A stretch of DNA of 64,000 bases from Cardinalis cardinalis. Taxonomy: Eukaryota > Chordata > Aves > Passeriformes > Cardinalidae. The notes below the pieces were generated by a model. It saw nothing but the letters and a program-made list of their open reading frames with translations. It was not told the origin of the DNA and searched no databases. Where the stretch lies: the NCBI GenBank assembly GCA_014549065.1, contig JACDOX010000009.1:7369495-7433494 (forward strand). Reading direction: 5' to 3'. Shown here piece after piece: positions 1 to 12,963 of this stretch. Position 1 is the first letter of the stretch; each line of letters begins with the position of its first letter. The translations under genes were made by a program, and so were the position numbers.

Positions 1-160
1 GGCCGAGCCCCGCGGCGGAGCGGGCGCTGCGTCCCGGCCGGTGCCCGCCGGCCGCCCCGCCCTGCCCCGCTCCTGCGCGGGACCGTCCCCACCGGCTGAA
101 CCCTCCGCTCGGGTTCACCGAGGGCTCTCCGTCCCCTCTCGCTCCGCAGCGCTTTGTTTC
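1..160. promoter_or_regulatory. GC- and CpG-rich island edge, owner unknown
   Basis: The first 150 or so bases are dense in G+C and CpG dinucleotides, and the sequence turns AT-rich after about position 165. This looks like the end of a CpG island whose main part lies outside the window. In mammals the gene upstream of SDHAF3 is DLX5, so an upstream homeobox-gene island is possible, but nothing in these bases proves it. A CAG preceded by a C/T-rich stretch near 135-150 could be a splice acceptor, with no supporting coding sequence after it. I see no convincing reading frame. Confidence 0.5.
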
Positions 161-2806
161 CAGCCAACGAGAGAAATATTTCGGATNAGCCTCTCAGACT
201 TTTGGATAAAATCTTGCAATTGTTGACAGAAAATCTTTCACTTTCTGGATAAAATATTCTCTCTTGGGCACCGAGTTTTTGCTGGGAAACTTTATTTGCA
301 TGGAAATTGCTGGCAAAGAATGAAAGGAAATTTTTTCCCTTCCTTAAAAAAAAAAAGCCCCAAACAGCCCTCCGCAGTGGAAACACAGATTAACTCTTGT
401 TTTACAGCATCAGAAAATGGTGATTGCCGTTCAACAACTTCTACAACTGAGGACTTTCCTCATGCGAGGCTTAGGACTTGTTTACCTAGGGGAGTGTTTT
501 CAGAATGAAGAGGCAAATGGACTGAAAGTCCTTGTATTCTCACCTAAGGCAAAAAATATTCTGCTGCAAAGTAAAAAGTCTTGACATTTTCAGTATGGGA
601 AAAGCTATCGGGGATCCAGTGGAGAGAGCTAGTGAACTGCCCAGAAAAATGTTCACAAGACAGTGAGAAACGGAGAAATGCAGGAAAGGATTTTNGAAAG
701 CAGCAATTGCAAGCAGGGAAGAAGAAATAAACCTGAAAGAAAACTCAAGGAAGGTTTGACTTGCATCTAAGACTTTTTGCTCACATTTCAGTAGCTTTTT
801 GAAGAGCCTTTGGNTTTGGGTACAGCTGGTTCAGGGAGAGGAAAATGGGCATGTTTCCATGTAGGCACGACATGCTCTGCTTTGGGGAACTGAAGTCACT
901 CCTAAAGGAAAGGATGTTTGTGCTCCTGTGAAGGTCACCACTTGTCTTGATGGAAGGATGCACATGTGAACTTGGGATCAAAGCCTGTGTGGTCCCTCAA
1001 ACACTGCTGCAGGCATTGTTTTAGTCCTCCATCCAAGAGGGTCATCCATCCAAAAGGGTAATTTCCCATCCCTGGAACAGCCTTTTCTCNTCCAGTTTCT
1101 TATGCGTGCCCAAGAATCACTGGGCCTCCAGTTAATGAAGTGAACCTGTCACTTTGGCATTTCCATGGCTGATGGATTCACTGCCAGGCTTGGCCANAGA
1201 CTAGGCTCTGCTGGCCTCGCTTGTCCAGCCTGTAAATTGCACAGCACGTAAAAACCATGACATACAATGTTAGGAATTAGAATTTGCTTTTTAGGGCAAC
1301 CTGTGACTGTCTCTTTCAGTTGCCAAGGAGCTGAGAGGAGAAGAGTACACTTGCACCTTTTTCCCCCAAACTGCACCAGATGAGTGAAGAGGGGAGCTTG
1401 GGCTTCCTGTTAAGGTCAGCTGTAGCAGGCTGAGCCAGATGCAGCGGACAAGATGATGTTAAGAGATTCCTGCCTGCATCCCCCATTCCCTTCTTTCCCA
1501 GGGCATGCNTTCCAGGGTTGCTGAGGGGTTGCTTAGCTGTTTCTTGATGCATCACAACCTTCTCAAGGAAGGGCATTGCCTCGCTGTCCCAGATGAGTCA
1601 TGGCCTGCTCCTCCAGATAGAGAAATATTCAGCAAACTCGACCATTCCTTTTCCTTTGTGAGCTCTACCCACATAAGCTCATGGGGCAAATGGGGAACTC
1701 TCATTGTTCTTTCATTCATGGGCTCCACATGGATGTGAGCCAGCTCAACAAACATGGAGATGTGTCCTGGGCTGGGCAGGATGTTTCAGGAAAAGTCTGT
1801 CCTAGTCTTTTTTCCCCAGCCCATATGCTTCCATTGCAGTGTAACACTGGCCTCTTTCTAAGGTCATGGAGGCCAGCAGAGAACCAGAATCAGTAAAACC
1901 AACTTCTCCCAACGGAGTTGTTCTTCTACCTGCCTGCCCCTCAGGTAGCTGCATGTTGTTATTCCAAGAACTGTAGGTGCTTCAACTGATGTGAGGTGCA
2001 GTGGTTGCAAAGAAAGCCAAACCAGGTGGAGCCCTCTCCAGATCTGCAGTTTGGGTCAGCAGTGAGAGCTGCAGAATCAAGGCTCACAGTTGCCCAAANT
2101 TTCCATAACAGATGTTTGAGCATGGATCTGGAGCTGCATGGGCCAAGCTGCTGCTGGAGCTGCTGCTCTGATGCAGAGCATGAGCCAGCACCACTGGAGA
2201 GAGCTAAATGTAAAATCTCTCTTTGCCAGAAACGCTACAGGGAAAATATTTGCTCTAGCTGCTCTTGCTGCCCAGAGGTGGTGCCACAGGGAGGGCACTG
2301 CAGACATCTGGCACGGCAGACAGTGATGGCAGCGACATCCTGGGAATGGCCTCCAACCAAGAGCAGAGGAGGAAAGGACCTCAGCTGTGGCAGCAGGAGG
2401 GGCAGGCATGAACGACTTCAGGAAATTCAGCATCCTGGATGAGTGGGCAGCTGGGCTGGATGACTGTAATGATCTTTTCAGGCCTTAAAATTTATTACTG
2501 TAGCTTTCAGCTCTGGGTAGCCAAAGGCAGTTGCTCCTCGAGGAAGAGGGTTGATTCATCTCCAGCACAGGCATTCTCTCTGCTTATTCTCTCTCTCCTG
2601 TCACATCTCCTTCAGCTGTAACTCACTTGTCGGCCTCTCAGATAGGAGCAGGATTGCTGCCTCTCTGCAGGGCTTCAGATGTGAGATAAATCCCTTTGCA
2701 TCCCAATGCCACAGGAATGCTTTCCTAGACCTCTGACATCCCTGTTAAAAGATGACCGCTCAAAGAATTCAAGGCACAGCTCTTCAGGCCCTTTGGTGTG
2801 CTTTCA

Positions 2807-2828
2807 GCAGGGCAGGGCAGGGCAGGGC
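2807..2828. repeat. Short (GCAGG)n tandem
   Basis: Four consecutive copies of the five-base unit GCAGG, followed by a degenerate fifth. It is a minor simple repeat with no evident function. Confidence 0.85.
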
Positions 2829-3752
2829 TGCTGGCTCAGGGGCTCAGGGAAGCCTGCCTCCGGGCCCTTGTGGATTTTAACTTACAAATCTCAGGAATTA
2901 AGCTTGCAATTTTCCTTTTGCTCTTTTTATAATGATCTAATACGTTGTTTTCCTACAGAGGTCAGCCAAACTTTTATAATTTAGNCCTTGAAGGATTTGC
3001 AGATGATGGCAGCCTTAGGAAAAAATCTCAAAAACTCCTGCTTAGCTAATGTCTGTGCAATCAGCTCAAGTCAGGCAGTGTTAGACCCTACACAAATCCA
3101 NGAAGAAATTAACAACAGCAATTAAATGGCAGGAGCAGTGAATATGAGAAGGGACACTAAACAAGGGACAAGGACATCTTGCAGGTTAAAGATTAATATG
3201 GCAAATGCACGTCTTGTCATATGGTTCTGTCCCTATTACTTATTCCTTACATGCTCTGCCTGGCCTTACCTATTAAGTTTATCAATATGCACTCACCAAC
3301 AGTGCATACTCTAGCTAGCAGTAGAATATATCTAGAAAATGACTTAATAACATGCATCTGACATAAAACCCTTTTTGTGTTCAGTGCTATAGCTTTGCCT
3401 TTTTAATAATACTTCTAAAGTAAGTATATGCTTGGCTTCTCCCATGTAATTCCAGGGCTGCATTATTTTATTTCATTTCATCCCATCTCCTGCCTTAGGT
3501 TTTATGTTCTTCACTGAAACGTGCACTACCAGAATTCAAACTTGGTCTCCTAAAAGTTCCCCATGCAGTACAGGAGGACCTTCTTCTCTTTCATCTTTCA
3601 CAATCCAGTCTGCAGCTGCCAGCAGCCCTGCAGGGAAGTTGGATGTCACTGGCTGTGTTGTCAGTGCCGTCTCTTCAAGGGGCTCTCTAAGGTCACCACC
3701 ATATTTATAAGCATAGAGGAGAAGACTTTTCCTTTTCTGGTATTCATTTTTT

Positions 3753-3786
3753 CATCTTTGAATTACATCTTTGAATTACATCTTTG
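3753..3786. repeat. 13-base tandem repeat, 2.6 copies
   Basis: The unit CATCTTTGAATTA occurs twice exactly and then partially (CATCTTTG). It is a small slippage-type duplication in noncoding DNA. Confidence 0.85.
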
Positions 3787-6700
3787 TCCTTGAAAGAGGG
3801 CCTGCTGCAAGAAACATCAAGATGCTCTGCTTTAAGATTAATTTTAAATTCCTGTGAAGATCTTAATTTATTGGAAAAATTGAGGTTATTTTCTTCTTCA
3901 GCTAAGATTTCTTTATCACAATGTTCTCTAGTCAGTGACTGAAAAATACCTCTTGGGGCTGTATAATTTGGGCTTCTGTAAGCCTGCTCATTCTTGTATT
4001 TTTAAGAAAATGCCTTGGTTTGGGAATGAGAATGGTTTTCTTCAGAGACAAATTTTGAATATGCAGGCACATATTTTGAGGAAAAGTATCCCCTGGGTGG
4101 ATACTTACAGAAGGAAAAGAATTTTCATTAAAGAAATTTAAGTGAAAATACATTTGGATAAGAAATAAGACATGTTTTACAATTTTTCTTTCTTTCAAAA
4201 AGCATAGATTAATTTTTGAAAAGATGTCCAAAAGATTATGGTTGTTTTTGCACAACTTTTACTTTTTCATGAAGATGCCTCCTTTTCCAAGTGAGATCTT
4301 TGGATCAAGCAGAAGAAGAAAGAATGATGGAGACATGACCAAACAAGGTTGTATGGCTTATGCTGTACAGGAAACCAGAGCAAGTGATTGCTGGGTTCCC
4401 TTCTGGCCTTCAAATATTTTGTCAGTTTCATAAAAAGTTCCACTTTTTCCTCCCATGCTGCCAAACAACAACGCATCACCCTGATTTCAGAATTATTCTG
4501 TATTAGAAATGGTGTGGTGTGTGTGATGATGCCTGGCTTTGGGACTTTTCATCACGTGAAAGAGCAGCAGGTAACCCTACAGCTCTTTACAACACAGTGT
4601 GCATGGCCACATCTTCCTTTTCTTCCTTCCCTGATCTCCATGGGGAACCCACCTGTCACAAGCCACCACCATGATCCATGTCCTGCTAAACCAACAGAAA
4701 GGGTCTCCATTGGCTTCAGTGGGAGCAGATGGGAGGTTTGTGTGCCCACCTTCCCTCTCCTGGCTCAATACCTGGAGCCACAGAGCTGTAGATTCTGCCT
4801 TACCCTACTCATTGCNGCACTTGTGCTTGACTCTCAGCTATCCTCTCTCCATCCCATTTTGCTGGAGAACTCCACTGTAATGGGTTGGACAAAATCTTTT
4901 TTTCCTCTGGCATTTGTTACTGAATTTAGGCAGCTGAGAAAACCTCGTCATGCTTGCTGTTGCTCTCTGCCTCAGTGAACTTGCAGTCTAGAGAANGTAC
5001 AGATTGAGAAAGCCATTGCCCTTAAGCCTGTCCTCAGCCTTTCTGCTGTGCTGTACAAAAGATGACAATTATCCTCTCTGGCTTTGGAAAAGAAGCTAGA
5101 TAAAATGCAGAGATTATGAAGGGAGGCAGTCATATTACAACAATTCTGGGCAACGAAATAATAGTTGTGGGTGGAGTGAAAGGATGGTACAGCGAGATCC
5201 AAATGTGCGCTGGTGCCAGTGTGAGTCTTTCCGGCCACAGTCAAAGGAACTGTGTGCAGCCCTTTGTTTGCTTTTACACCGTGATATAAAAGGTGAAATC
5301 TCCCATGGACTGAAGTGACCAGGATGTCATGAGTGTTATTTTACATAGGATTTCAGGGGAGATGGCTTCAGGTGCTCATGACCAGGATTTGGACTGAGGT
5401 TCTCTATCAAACCTCGTTCTTTTTTTGGTGAAGTAATTGGTGGTGTTGCAGCTTGAATGGAGCAGAGCTCCTTGCTGAGGCCTTCACATATAATCTTTTC
5501 TCACTAGGACTTCAGGAACTAATAGAGTGTTAACAAAAGAGTGAGAATCACATTTTTCTGCACATTTTGTTTTTCTAATTGTAATATTATAGTGCTGTTT
5601 ATTCAACCAATATAAACCCAGTGCTCTTGGCAAATACTTACAATGTGTGTGCTCTGAATTTATTCTTTGCAAAGCAGACTTTACATGCCACAGATGAAAA
5701 CGCTTCTGCCTTTATTTAAATAGGAAATAAAAGGGATTGCATTACTCTACTTCTTTGCAAGCTGAAAAAAAAGGCATTGTCCTCTTTCAGAGTTCAGATT
5801 TCATTTTCCTCAAATGAAGTTGCAGTGGTTAGATTTACAAANCCTCTATTCTTTTTTTTCCACAGATCTGCAAATTTCCTATCTTTAAAGTATTTGCACA
5901 GAGTCAGAAAGGAAACAATAGAAACACAAATCTTCAAGCTGGCATGAAAAATGGCAAGAACAAGATTTGAACACTTCTTAANACCATTGTAGCTATGAGA
6001 TTACTTTTAAATTATTTTTTTCTGAAAATTCTGTACTTTATTTATGAGGGCAAATCAGAGTGTAAAGTAGAGAAGACATTTCTAAAGATTTTCTTGGACT
6101 GTTTAAAGCTACACCTGAAGACATATAATAGAAACACATAGACCAACCTACTATTGTGTTTTACACTTTGGCATTTTTGCAAAGTTCTGTAATTATGTCT
6201 TTTTAGTACATTAAAACAAACAGCAAGGAAATAGAAAATATTTCTTCCACAGCTGTGTTTACAACCTTAAATGTGTTTTTTTTTCCTCAACCAGGCAACC
6301 AGTCTGAGATAAGAGGTTTCCCTGCTGTGTAACACAGCATAATCAGAAGCATACACAGTACCTACCTGGAGTATTCCAACACACAAGAGTAGTGGAAAAT
6401 TAAAGAAATAGAAGGGAAAAGTCAATAGCTTTTTCCTGTGAGACACATTTGACACAGCAATAGACATACTTTTAAAATATATGAATGTACATAAGATGTT
6501 GGAGAATTTCTTTGAGTGAAAATTCTGCTCATACAGGGGGGTAAAAAAAGAACATTCAAACGTTCTTGAAGAAATCAAAATTTTAATAGAAAAATTTTAA
6601 AACAGATCCCCATTTTACCATAATGTGAATCATGATTTTCCAATTTCTTTACTACTTTAGGGAGCATATTTTACATAAGTGGTAGCCTAATGAGCTATTT

Positions 6701-7455
6701 CTAGTAAAATGAAAATATTGTCAAAATTGAAAATACCTGTTTTTTAGTTGAAATCAGCAGCACCTTCAGTTTTAATCTGCTTGAATATCTGTTGAGAAAT
6801 GAAAATGAAATTTTTTTACTGCCATTTCTGTAGAAGAAATAAGTTGCAAATTCACTGCAAAAAAAGTATCTTTCCCTTGAAATTATCAATGTTGCTTTTT
6901 GATTTTCAACCATTGCTAGTATGATGCAACCACTTTTTAAAAAGTTCAGACATTTTTAGGTAGAATTTTATTTCACTGGAAAGTTTTATGAATCTTTAAA
7001 AACTTACTTTGAACCATCACTCAATAATTATTCCAAATGCTGTAGGAATCAGAAATTCTGACAAAATTTTTGGGTCATGTAAAACATACATTTTTCCTGA
7101 CTGAAATGAAATATTTTATTTCAACTTCAAGTGTTTCTTTCAGTTCTTTTGTTTTGTATGAAGGAAATGAAAGAAATTTTGTAATCAGAGAATGAAAATG
7201 TGTTGTAAAACATCAACATGGACTTTTCAGGCTTCCATACTATTTTGTCTTTTTTTTTTTCCTCAATATGGGCAGCTGAAGATAAAAACCTCAAAAATCC
7301 AGTAGAATATTTCTGACTAATCAAATTTACAGTTTTTGTTAAGAAAAAACCATCTTGGCTGAAAAAAAGTGATTGGAACCTACTTAGTTGTTCAANTCAA
7401 GCACTGGCCAATGAAGTGTAAGCCCTGAGGTCAGACAGGCACTTAGGAAAGGAGG

Positions 7456-7900
7456 GTCATGATGTTGATANGGGGACTGGAGCTCCTCCCNATGAAGACA
7501 GGCTGAGAAAGTTGGGGCTGTTCAGCCTGGAAAAGAGAAGGCTGTGCAGAGACCTCATAGCAACCTTCAGCATCTGAGGGGCCCNACAGGGAAGCCAGAG
7601 AGGGACTCTGTCAGGAACTGCAGTGACAGGACAAGGAGCAATGGTTCACACTGAAAGAAGGGACATTTAGGTTGGATATGTGGAAGGAATTCTTTACAGT
7701 GAGGGTGGTGAGACCCTGGAACAGGTTGCCCAGAGAAGCTGTGGCTGCCCCATCCATGGAANTGTTCAAGGCCAGGTTGGAGGCAGCTTTGAGCAACCTG
7801 ATCTAGTGANAGNNGTCNCTGCCCATGGCAGNGGGNNTGGANCTAAATNATCTTTAAGGTACTTCCAACCCAAACCATTCNATGATTCTGTGATTCTAAA
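7456..7900 (+). mobile_element. CR1 LINE, truncated 3' end
   Basis: This is a 5'-truncated CR1 non-LTR retrotransposon in sense orientation. Recognisable landmarks in order are GACAGGCTGAGAAAGTTGGG, GGGCTGTTCAGCCTGG, a GTGAGGGTGGTGAGACCCTG block, GAACAGGTTGCCCAGAG, CCCATGGCAG and the CR1 end with repeated ATGATTCTGTGATTCT. Only the tail of ORF2 and the 3' UTR are present, so it cannot move by itself. Nine ambiguous bases cluster between 7810 and 7849, far denser than elsewhere. Confidence 0.93.
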
Positions 7901-10409
7901 AGTTCTTCTCAGCAATTTCAGGCAATCTTCTTTGTCTTGTTTGAAGGTTCTGCCCATAGACTTTGGGCATAATCTGGTCAGTAATCTTCATTAACTTGGT
8001 CTTTGCAGCTNGTCTTATTTTAGCCATATAAAATCCAGGTTTCAAGCCAAGGCCAGTACCTTCAGCTTCCATTGCTGACGTGAGGAAGGATTGGATGTGT
8101 CTCAAGGTGGGATCACTCTACTAGGAGAGACATTATGGGATAGCAGTGGGGATGAAACCCTGAACTTCTACCAAGAATATGGTCACACTCAAGTTTTTAG
8201 GATACAGGTGGATGCTAACGGAAGCTAATATAACCTGTCAGGAACACTCTCCAGATCACCAGTCTGAATATTATTTAGCACTATGCAATATGTATTGGGA
8301 TATAATCCAGGACAATCACCAAGAACCAGNAAATAAGGGTGGTTTTGTTCTGTGTGCACATATTCTATGAGTTTAATGTTTGACTCTTCAAACTCTTAAC
8401 TAAACCCATCCTCTAGCATGAGTGCCACTCCAGGCACTATGGACATGTAGTCAATCACAGGGACAAGTGTAGTTTGGTTTCAGGAGAATCTGAGAATACT
8501 CCAAACAGCAGTGACACAACTCTTCTTAATAATGAAGATAATTAAACTGCAGACACCACAGTCTAAGCAAATGTCATGGCAAATTCATCACCGTCAGCAA
8601 ATCATGTCAAAAGTGTTTTGGAGTCAGGCTGCTCCCACTGGTGCCAGGGGAGCTTAACCATGGCCTTCCCCAGAAGCCAAGTCAGGTCAGTGCCCAGCTT
8701 CTGCAAATTCTCAGCTTCTTGTCATGGACTCTAGTTTAGTCATTGAATAAGACATGGATGAGAGCAACCAGGTGAAATTTTGTGTCTCTGCTGAAGCAGA
8801 TGAAGCTGGCTGCTTGCTCTTGCAGCATGTTATTTCACCCTTTACTGCATTCTCCACAGCACCTGGCTTTAAATAGGAATTTGAGATATATTTAGAAATA
8901 GTTTTGCTTATGAGAGAGCTTAGCTCTCAGAGTCTGTGTCACAAACTTAGTAAGGTAAATGCAAGCTATTCCTTAAACTTGGGAGGTGTGTTTAATTCAT
9001 TCAGTTCACATCCCTGGTGGGCTGGCCTTGCCCAGCATCTCAGTACCCATATTGCTGCTCACTCACTTCCCCCACCCAGAAGAAACAGGATGAGCAAAAA
9101 GAGCAAGAGAACTCCCAAGGTGATATAAAAGCAGTTTCATCGGTGAAGAAAAGAGGAAAAAACAGCAAGCAAAGCAAAGACAACCACCCACCACCTCCCA
9201 TGGACAGAGCAATTCCCAGACAGTTGCTGAACTTGACCAACTTGGAACCTGGCTCTGCATCCCTCCTTCTTCTGCCTCAGGTTTTATTGCTGAGCGTGAT
9301 GTTACAGGGTAAGGAGGTGAACAGCTGCAAAACACTAATCCTTCCTGAAAGGATGTGTGAATTTCTAAGCACTTGTAACCATTAAAAAATAGATATAGGG
9401 ACAGATTTGTCCTACCTGCAATGCCTAGAGAGTCCTTTCTTTAGGATGGCATTTGAGTCATGGGATGTGAGTTTCCTTAAGAAGGATAAGAAATATTTTG
9501 GTTTTCTTTTTATTTNAAAAGAAAAATGACTGTTTACTTATACAAACAATGCAATGACCCTTTCAGAAGAAACCTGGAATTATAACTAGTTAAAAACCAC
9601 TTTTTCCAACACAAANCACTCTTCTACTCACTGAGATATTTATAGAGAAAATTAGCACAACTTCTTCATAAATCTGCTGGATTTAAAAGTGATGTGGCTG
9701 GCTAACAGGGTTTCCCTTTTTAGCTTCTTGAGCATTTGTCATAACAAATATTGTCCCCCAGCTGTGGGACCCTTTCCACTCACAAATTTTTCTGTAGTGC
9801 TGAAACACACTCTGATATGATTCCCTTTCATTTCTGACACCAGTATGTCATTTTATGGATTTGCACTGACAGCATTTCATTTTGACATCATTATAGCATC
9901 TCAACTTTCCACACTGAGCACACCAAGAGGCTTTTGTGATGATGCTCTACTAAGAANAGTTAGAATAAATAGGTTATTAACNTGATTACAAATAACCTCA
10001 CTAAGGATTAATTATTATGCANGAGNACGAGCAGGTTTTCTTGCTTAGATTTTCAGCTGCTGCAAAATTTCATATTTTCTATCTTTTACAACTGGTCAAG
10101 AGATTCAAGTTATATGTAAAGCNACCTTGCAACTGAAGGATGCAGAGCCTGGTGGGTTCACAGACTGCTGTTATGGCTAGCAAAAGTGGGCACTGCACTC
10201 ACCAGGAGTCAGGAGCCAGTTCATCACTTTGGTTCCTTNGAAGTCAGGTGCCTGAGCTGGGTAGCAAGGTGCCCAGGAGTATCAATTCCCACTACAGACA
10301 GCAGGAGGAACCAAAGGAATCTGTCAGTGTTAGACCAGCTTCTTAAGGCGTGATTGGATTTTGTTGGGACCATGACGGTAGCAACTGCAGAGGGAGGCTG
10401 GAGAAATGA
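7901..10409. other. Intergenic DNA, no gene recognised
   Basis: Unique-looking noncoding sequence between two CR1 fragments. A + strand reading frame at 9017-9385 (122 residues, basic and glutamine/serine-rich near its middle) is the longest, but its start, composition and lack of splice context do not support a real gene. Confidence 0.55.
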
Positions 10410-10502
10410 TAGGTGTCTCTGCCCATGGCAGGGCAGCTGGACCTAGGTGATCTTTAAGGTCCCTTCCAACCTAAACCATTCTATGTTTCTATGATTCTGT
10501 GA
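10410..10502 (+). mobile_element. CR1 LINE 3' tail fragment
   Basis: The final 90 or so bases of a CR1 element in sense orientation: CTCTGCCCATGGCAGGG, then GATCTTTAAGGTCCCTTCC, CAACCTAAACCATTC and an end of TTCTATGATTCTGTG. It has lost everything upstream of the 3' UTR end, which is the usual outcome of incomplete target-primed reverse transcription. Confidence 0.9.
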
Positions 10503-12963
10503 GTTAGCATCACTGCTTTAATTTAAAAAAAATTAAACTTAGGAGAGTACAGTTCTATCCAAAGAGGTGAAAAAAAAAGGCAACTGAAGAAAAATGCCAT
10601 GACAGAAAACAAACAAAAAAGGAAGAACCCCTAACCTCCAACACATCTCTTCTTATGTCTCTTAGTGCTGTGTCTTAGAGATTCATGGCTGCACAAGCTA
10701 GGCTGTGCAAAGAAACCCAAGTGACAAGTGTAAGACAGATGCCTTTCTGAGCCCCCTGTGATTAGAGGGAATCCATGGTGGCAGAGGTGCTCTTGAAGTG
10801 ATGTTCATGTAGGCTGGCAGTGCAGCCACCCTAGGATGAGGCATCTCCCTGGGTGCCACAGCCAGTGTCCCTGGTTCCCTGAGTGATAAACACCTCTCGT
10901 CCAGGTAGCTGGGCTTGCAAGATGCAGATTGAGATGCAGATTGAAATGCAGATTGAGCTCTGAGACAAAAGGACTGCAAACCTTTGGGATAACAGAGGCC
11001 ATGAAGAGTCAAGGTGAATGGACACTGAGAGACACTTCAGGAGCTGGAACTGCTGACCTTTAGGATAACAAAGGAGATGAAGACAGGCGATGACTCTTTT
11101 GTTGAGGGTCCTCCTCGGACACACCAGCTCTGGCAGTTTCTATGTTACTGTGCTGTGAATAAATGGAACTAGACATCTGAGACTCTGCTATGGGAAAACA
11201 AGAGGCAAACTGGTAAAGAAACCTTGTCTGACTGTGTGAGTGCAGTGTGGAGTGAGTCAAGCAGGGCTCCCGTCAGCACACTGGAGCTGCCTTCTCTGAA
11301 GGACCTCTGGCCCCAGCAGTCCCAGTCTCTGATCTCGGGAGTNTGACTGGCAGAGGCCTCAGAATGGGTGCTCAGACTGGGATCTGGCTATCTGGGATCT
11401 AAAGGTCGTTTCCTTAAAACCTGAACTCTGCTGCAAAACCTCCACCTGCACCTGAGCGTTCCCAGACTTGGATTTGCTCTAAGCAAGAAAAGATATGCAA
11501 ACTCATGCACAATTACATTGAAAGTTAGAGAATATGTAAATGGCAGCAGAATCAAATACAGCAAAACTTAGATTTATCAAAATGTACGATATTCAGAAAG
11601 TCTTCACTCATCTTCCTTCTGGAAGTGTGTTCTAACACAGGCTCTAATTACATCATCAACTACTATTTTTTTTAATAATAAATTGAAACATTTGTGTTGG
11701 TGAGGATATCCAAGGCATACTTAGGAAGTGAGATAGGTGAGTATTTTTGCTGTCATTTTAAAATTAGTGATCTTCTTCACTAGTGCATTTGGTACAACAA
11801 GTAGAATCAGTCATTTCTTCATGCTCTCTTGCAGCAGTGGGAATTTTCTAGTTTCTGTAGTATGTAAATGCCTTAACAACCTTGATAATGTTTTTCCTAA
11901 GGTGAAATGAGACCATGAATAGCATTACTTCCACTGTTTTAGATGGAAAAATGAGACAGAGGACATTTACTGGANTCCAGATTAAAGTCAGTAATTTGGA
12001 CTCCCACATCCATCTCACCACTGTCTCCATCTCTGTGAGGATATCCTCAGGCAGATAGAAAAACAGAGATCTATTTTCCTCTTCTTTACATTTTATCCTT
12101 TACATTTTTCTTCTCCTTTACACCTTCACACTGCAATGACATAGTCAATTCTATGGGAAAAATGTGCACCTGAAAGAAGAAAAATTTATGGTGTGTTTTT
12201 AGTCATTTAAATCATCAGAAAAATGTTCTAGCAAGCCCTGGCTCCATGGGATAGGGAACAGGACTGAGAGGAATCAGATGAGGAAGTAGTGAGCTGGGAA
12301 TACAACTATTTAAGACAGTGCTGCATATTTTTTATTTGATATTTATGGATCAGCTGATGTAGATCAAAAAAATTACCAGGGGGCAGTTCTAAATGATCTT
12401 ATTCGAATGAGAAATCCCAGGTAAATGTGAAAGTCTGGAGGCACAGCACTGGAAGCTCAGCAGCCTGACACTGCTCTCAGTTGAAGAGTACAANGTTTCC
12501 TCCATGTGCTTTGGAAAGTGAGCAGCCATAGCATGTATATCATGAATGTGGAGTGGCGTGTAGGAAAGGGGTATGCCACCTGTAGCCTGACCCATGAATT
12601 ATTAAGCTGATGTTTGTCACAACAGTTTTTGGTTTTGGTTTTTTTTTTCAAGAACCTACTTTGGAATATTAATAAAGACTAGTTCTGCACCCTGGATAGC
12701 TCTANTTGCAGGTGAATTTATCTGTAAGACAGCAGGTGAGGCTGCTGTGATCCTCAAACATGTTGTTCTGTCACTGTACAGCCCAGAGGACACTGCTGTA
12801 GTACCTGTGGACTTCTGTCTATTCATCCAAGCTCAAGAGTTTGGTGGTCTAGATTGTCCAAGGGGTCTTCATTTACAGGACCTCTGTATGTATGCCAAAC
12901 ACCTCATATCCAAGCTTGGAAACAGCCACAGTTCCCATCCATAATCCATAATTGTGGGTGACC
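10503..12963. other. Intergenic DNA, no gene recognised
   Basis: Noncoding sequence with one small tandem repeat (10921-10956). Short overlapping minus-strand frames near 10700-11260 arise partly from that repeat and show no recognisable protein. Confidence 0.55.
10921..10956. repeat. 12-base tandem repeat, three copies
   Basis: The unit GATGCAGATTGA occurs twice exactly, and a third copy differs only at its first base. It is a simple minisatellite-like slippage product. Confidence 0.9.

Larger units (their letters stand above)
161..7455. other. Intergenic AT-rich DNA, no gene recognised
   Basis: All reading frames here are short, start at arbitrary ATGs and show no domain or splice-supported exon that I recognise. 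The content is ordinary unique bird intergenic sequence with small simple repeats: a GGCAG run near 2807 and a 13-base tandem near 3753. The stretch from about 5700 to 7350 is especially AT-rich, with many A and T runs. Confidence 0.6.

Noticed and set aside
2440..2500. CR1-tail-like words (CTGGATGACTGTAATGATC)
   Set aside because: Only a few words match, and the diagnostic tail repeats are absent.
4388..4978. A 196-residue + strand frame, the longest in the window
   Set aside because: It contains no recognisable domain, no splice-supported boundaries and a composition like random translation. No CpG or promoter context lies nearby.
9017..9385. A 122-residue + strand frame with basic and proline-rich parts
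   Set aside because: No recognisable domain, no splice or promoter context, and no other exon nearby.
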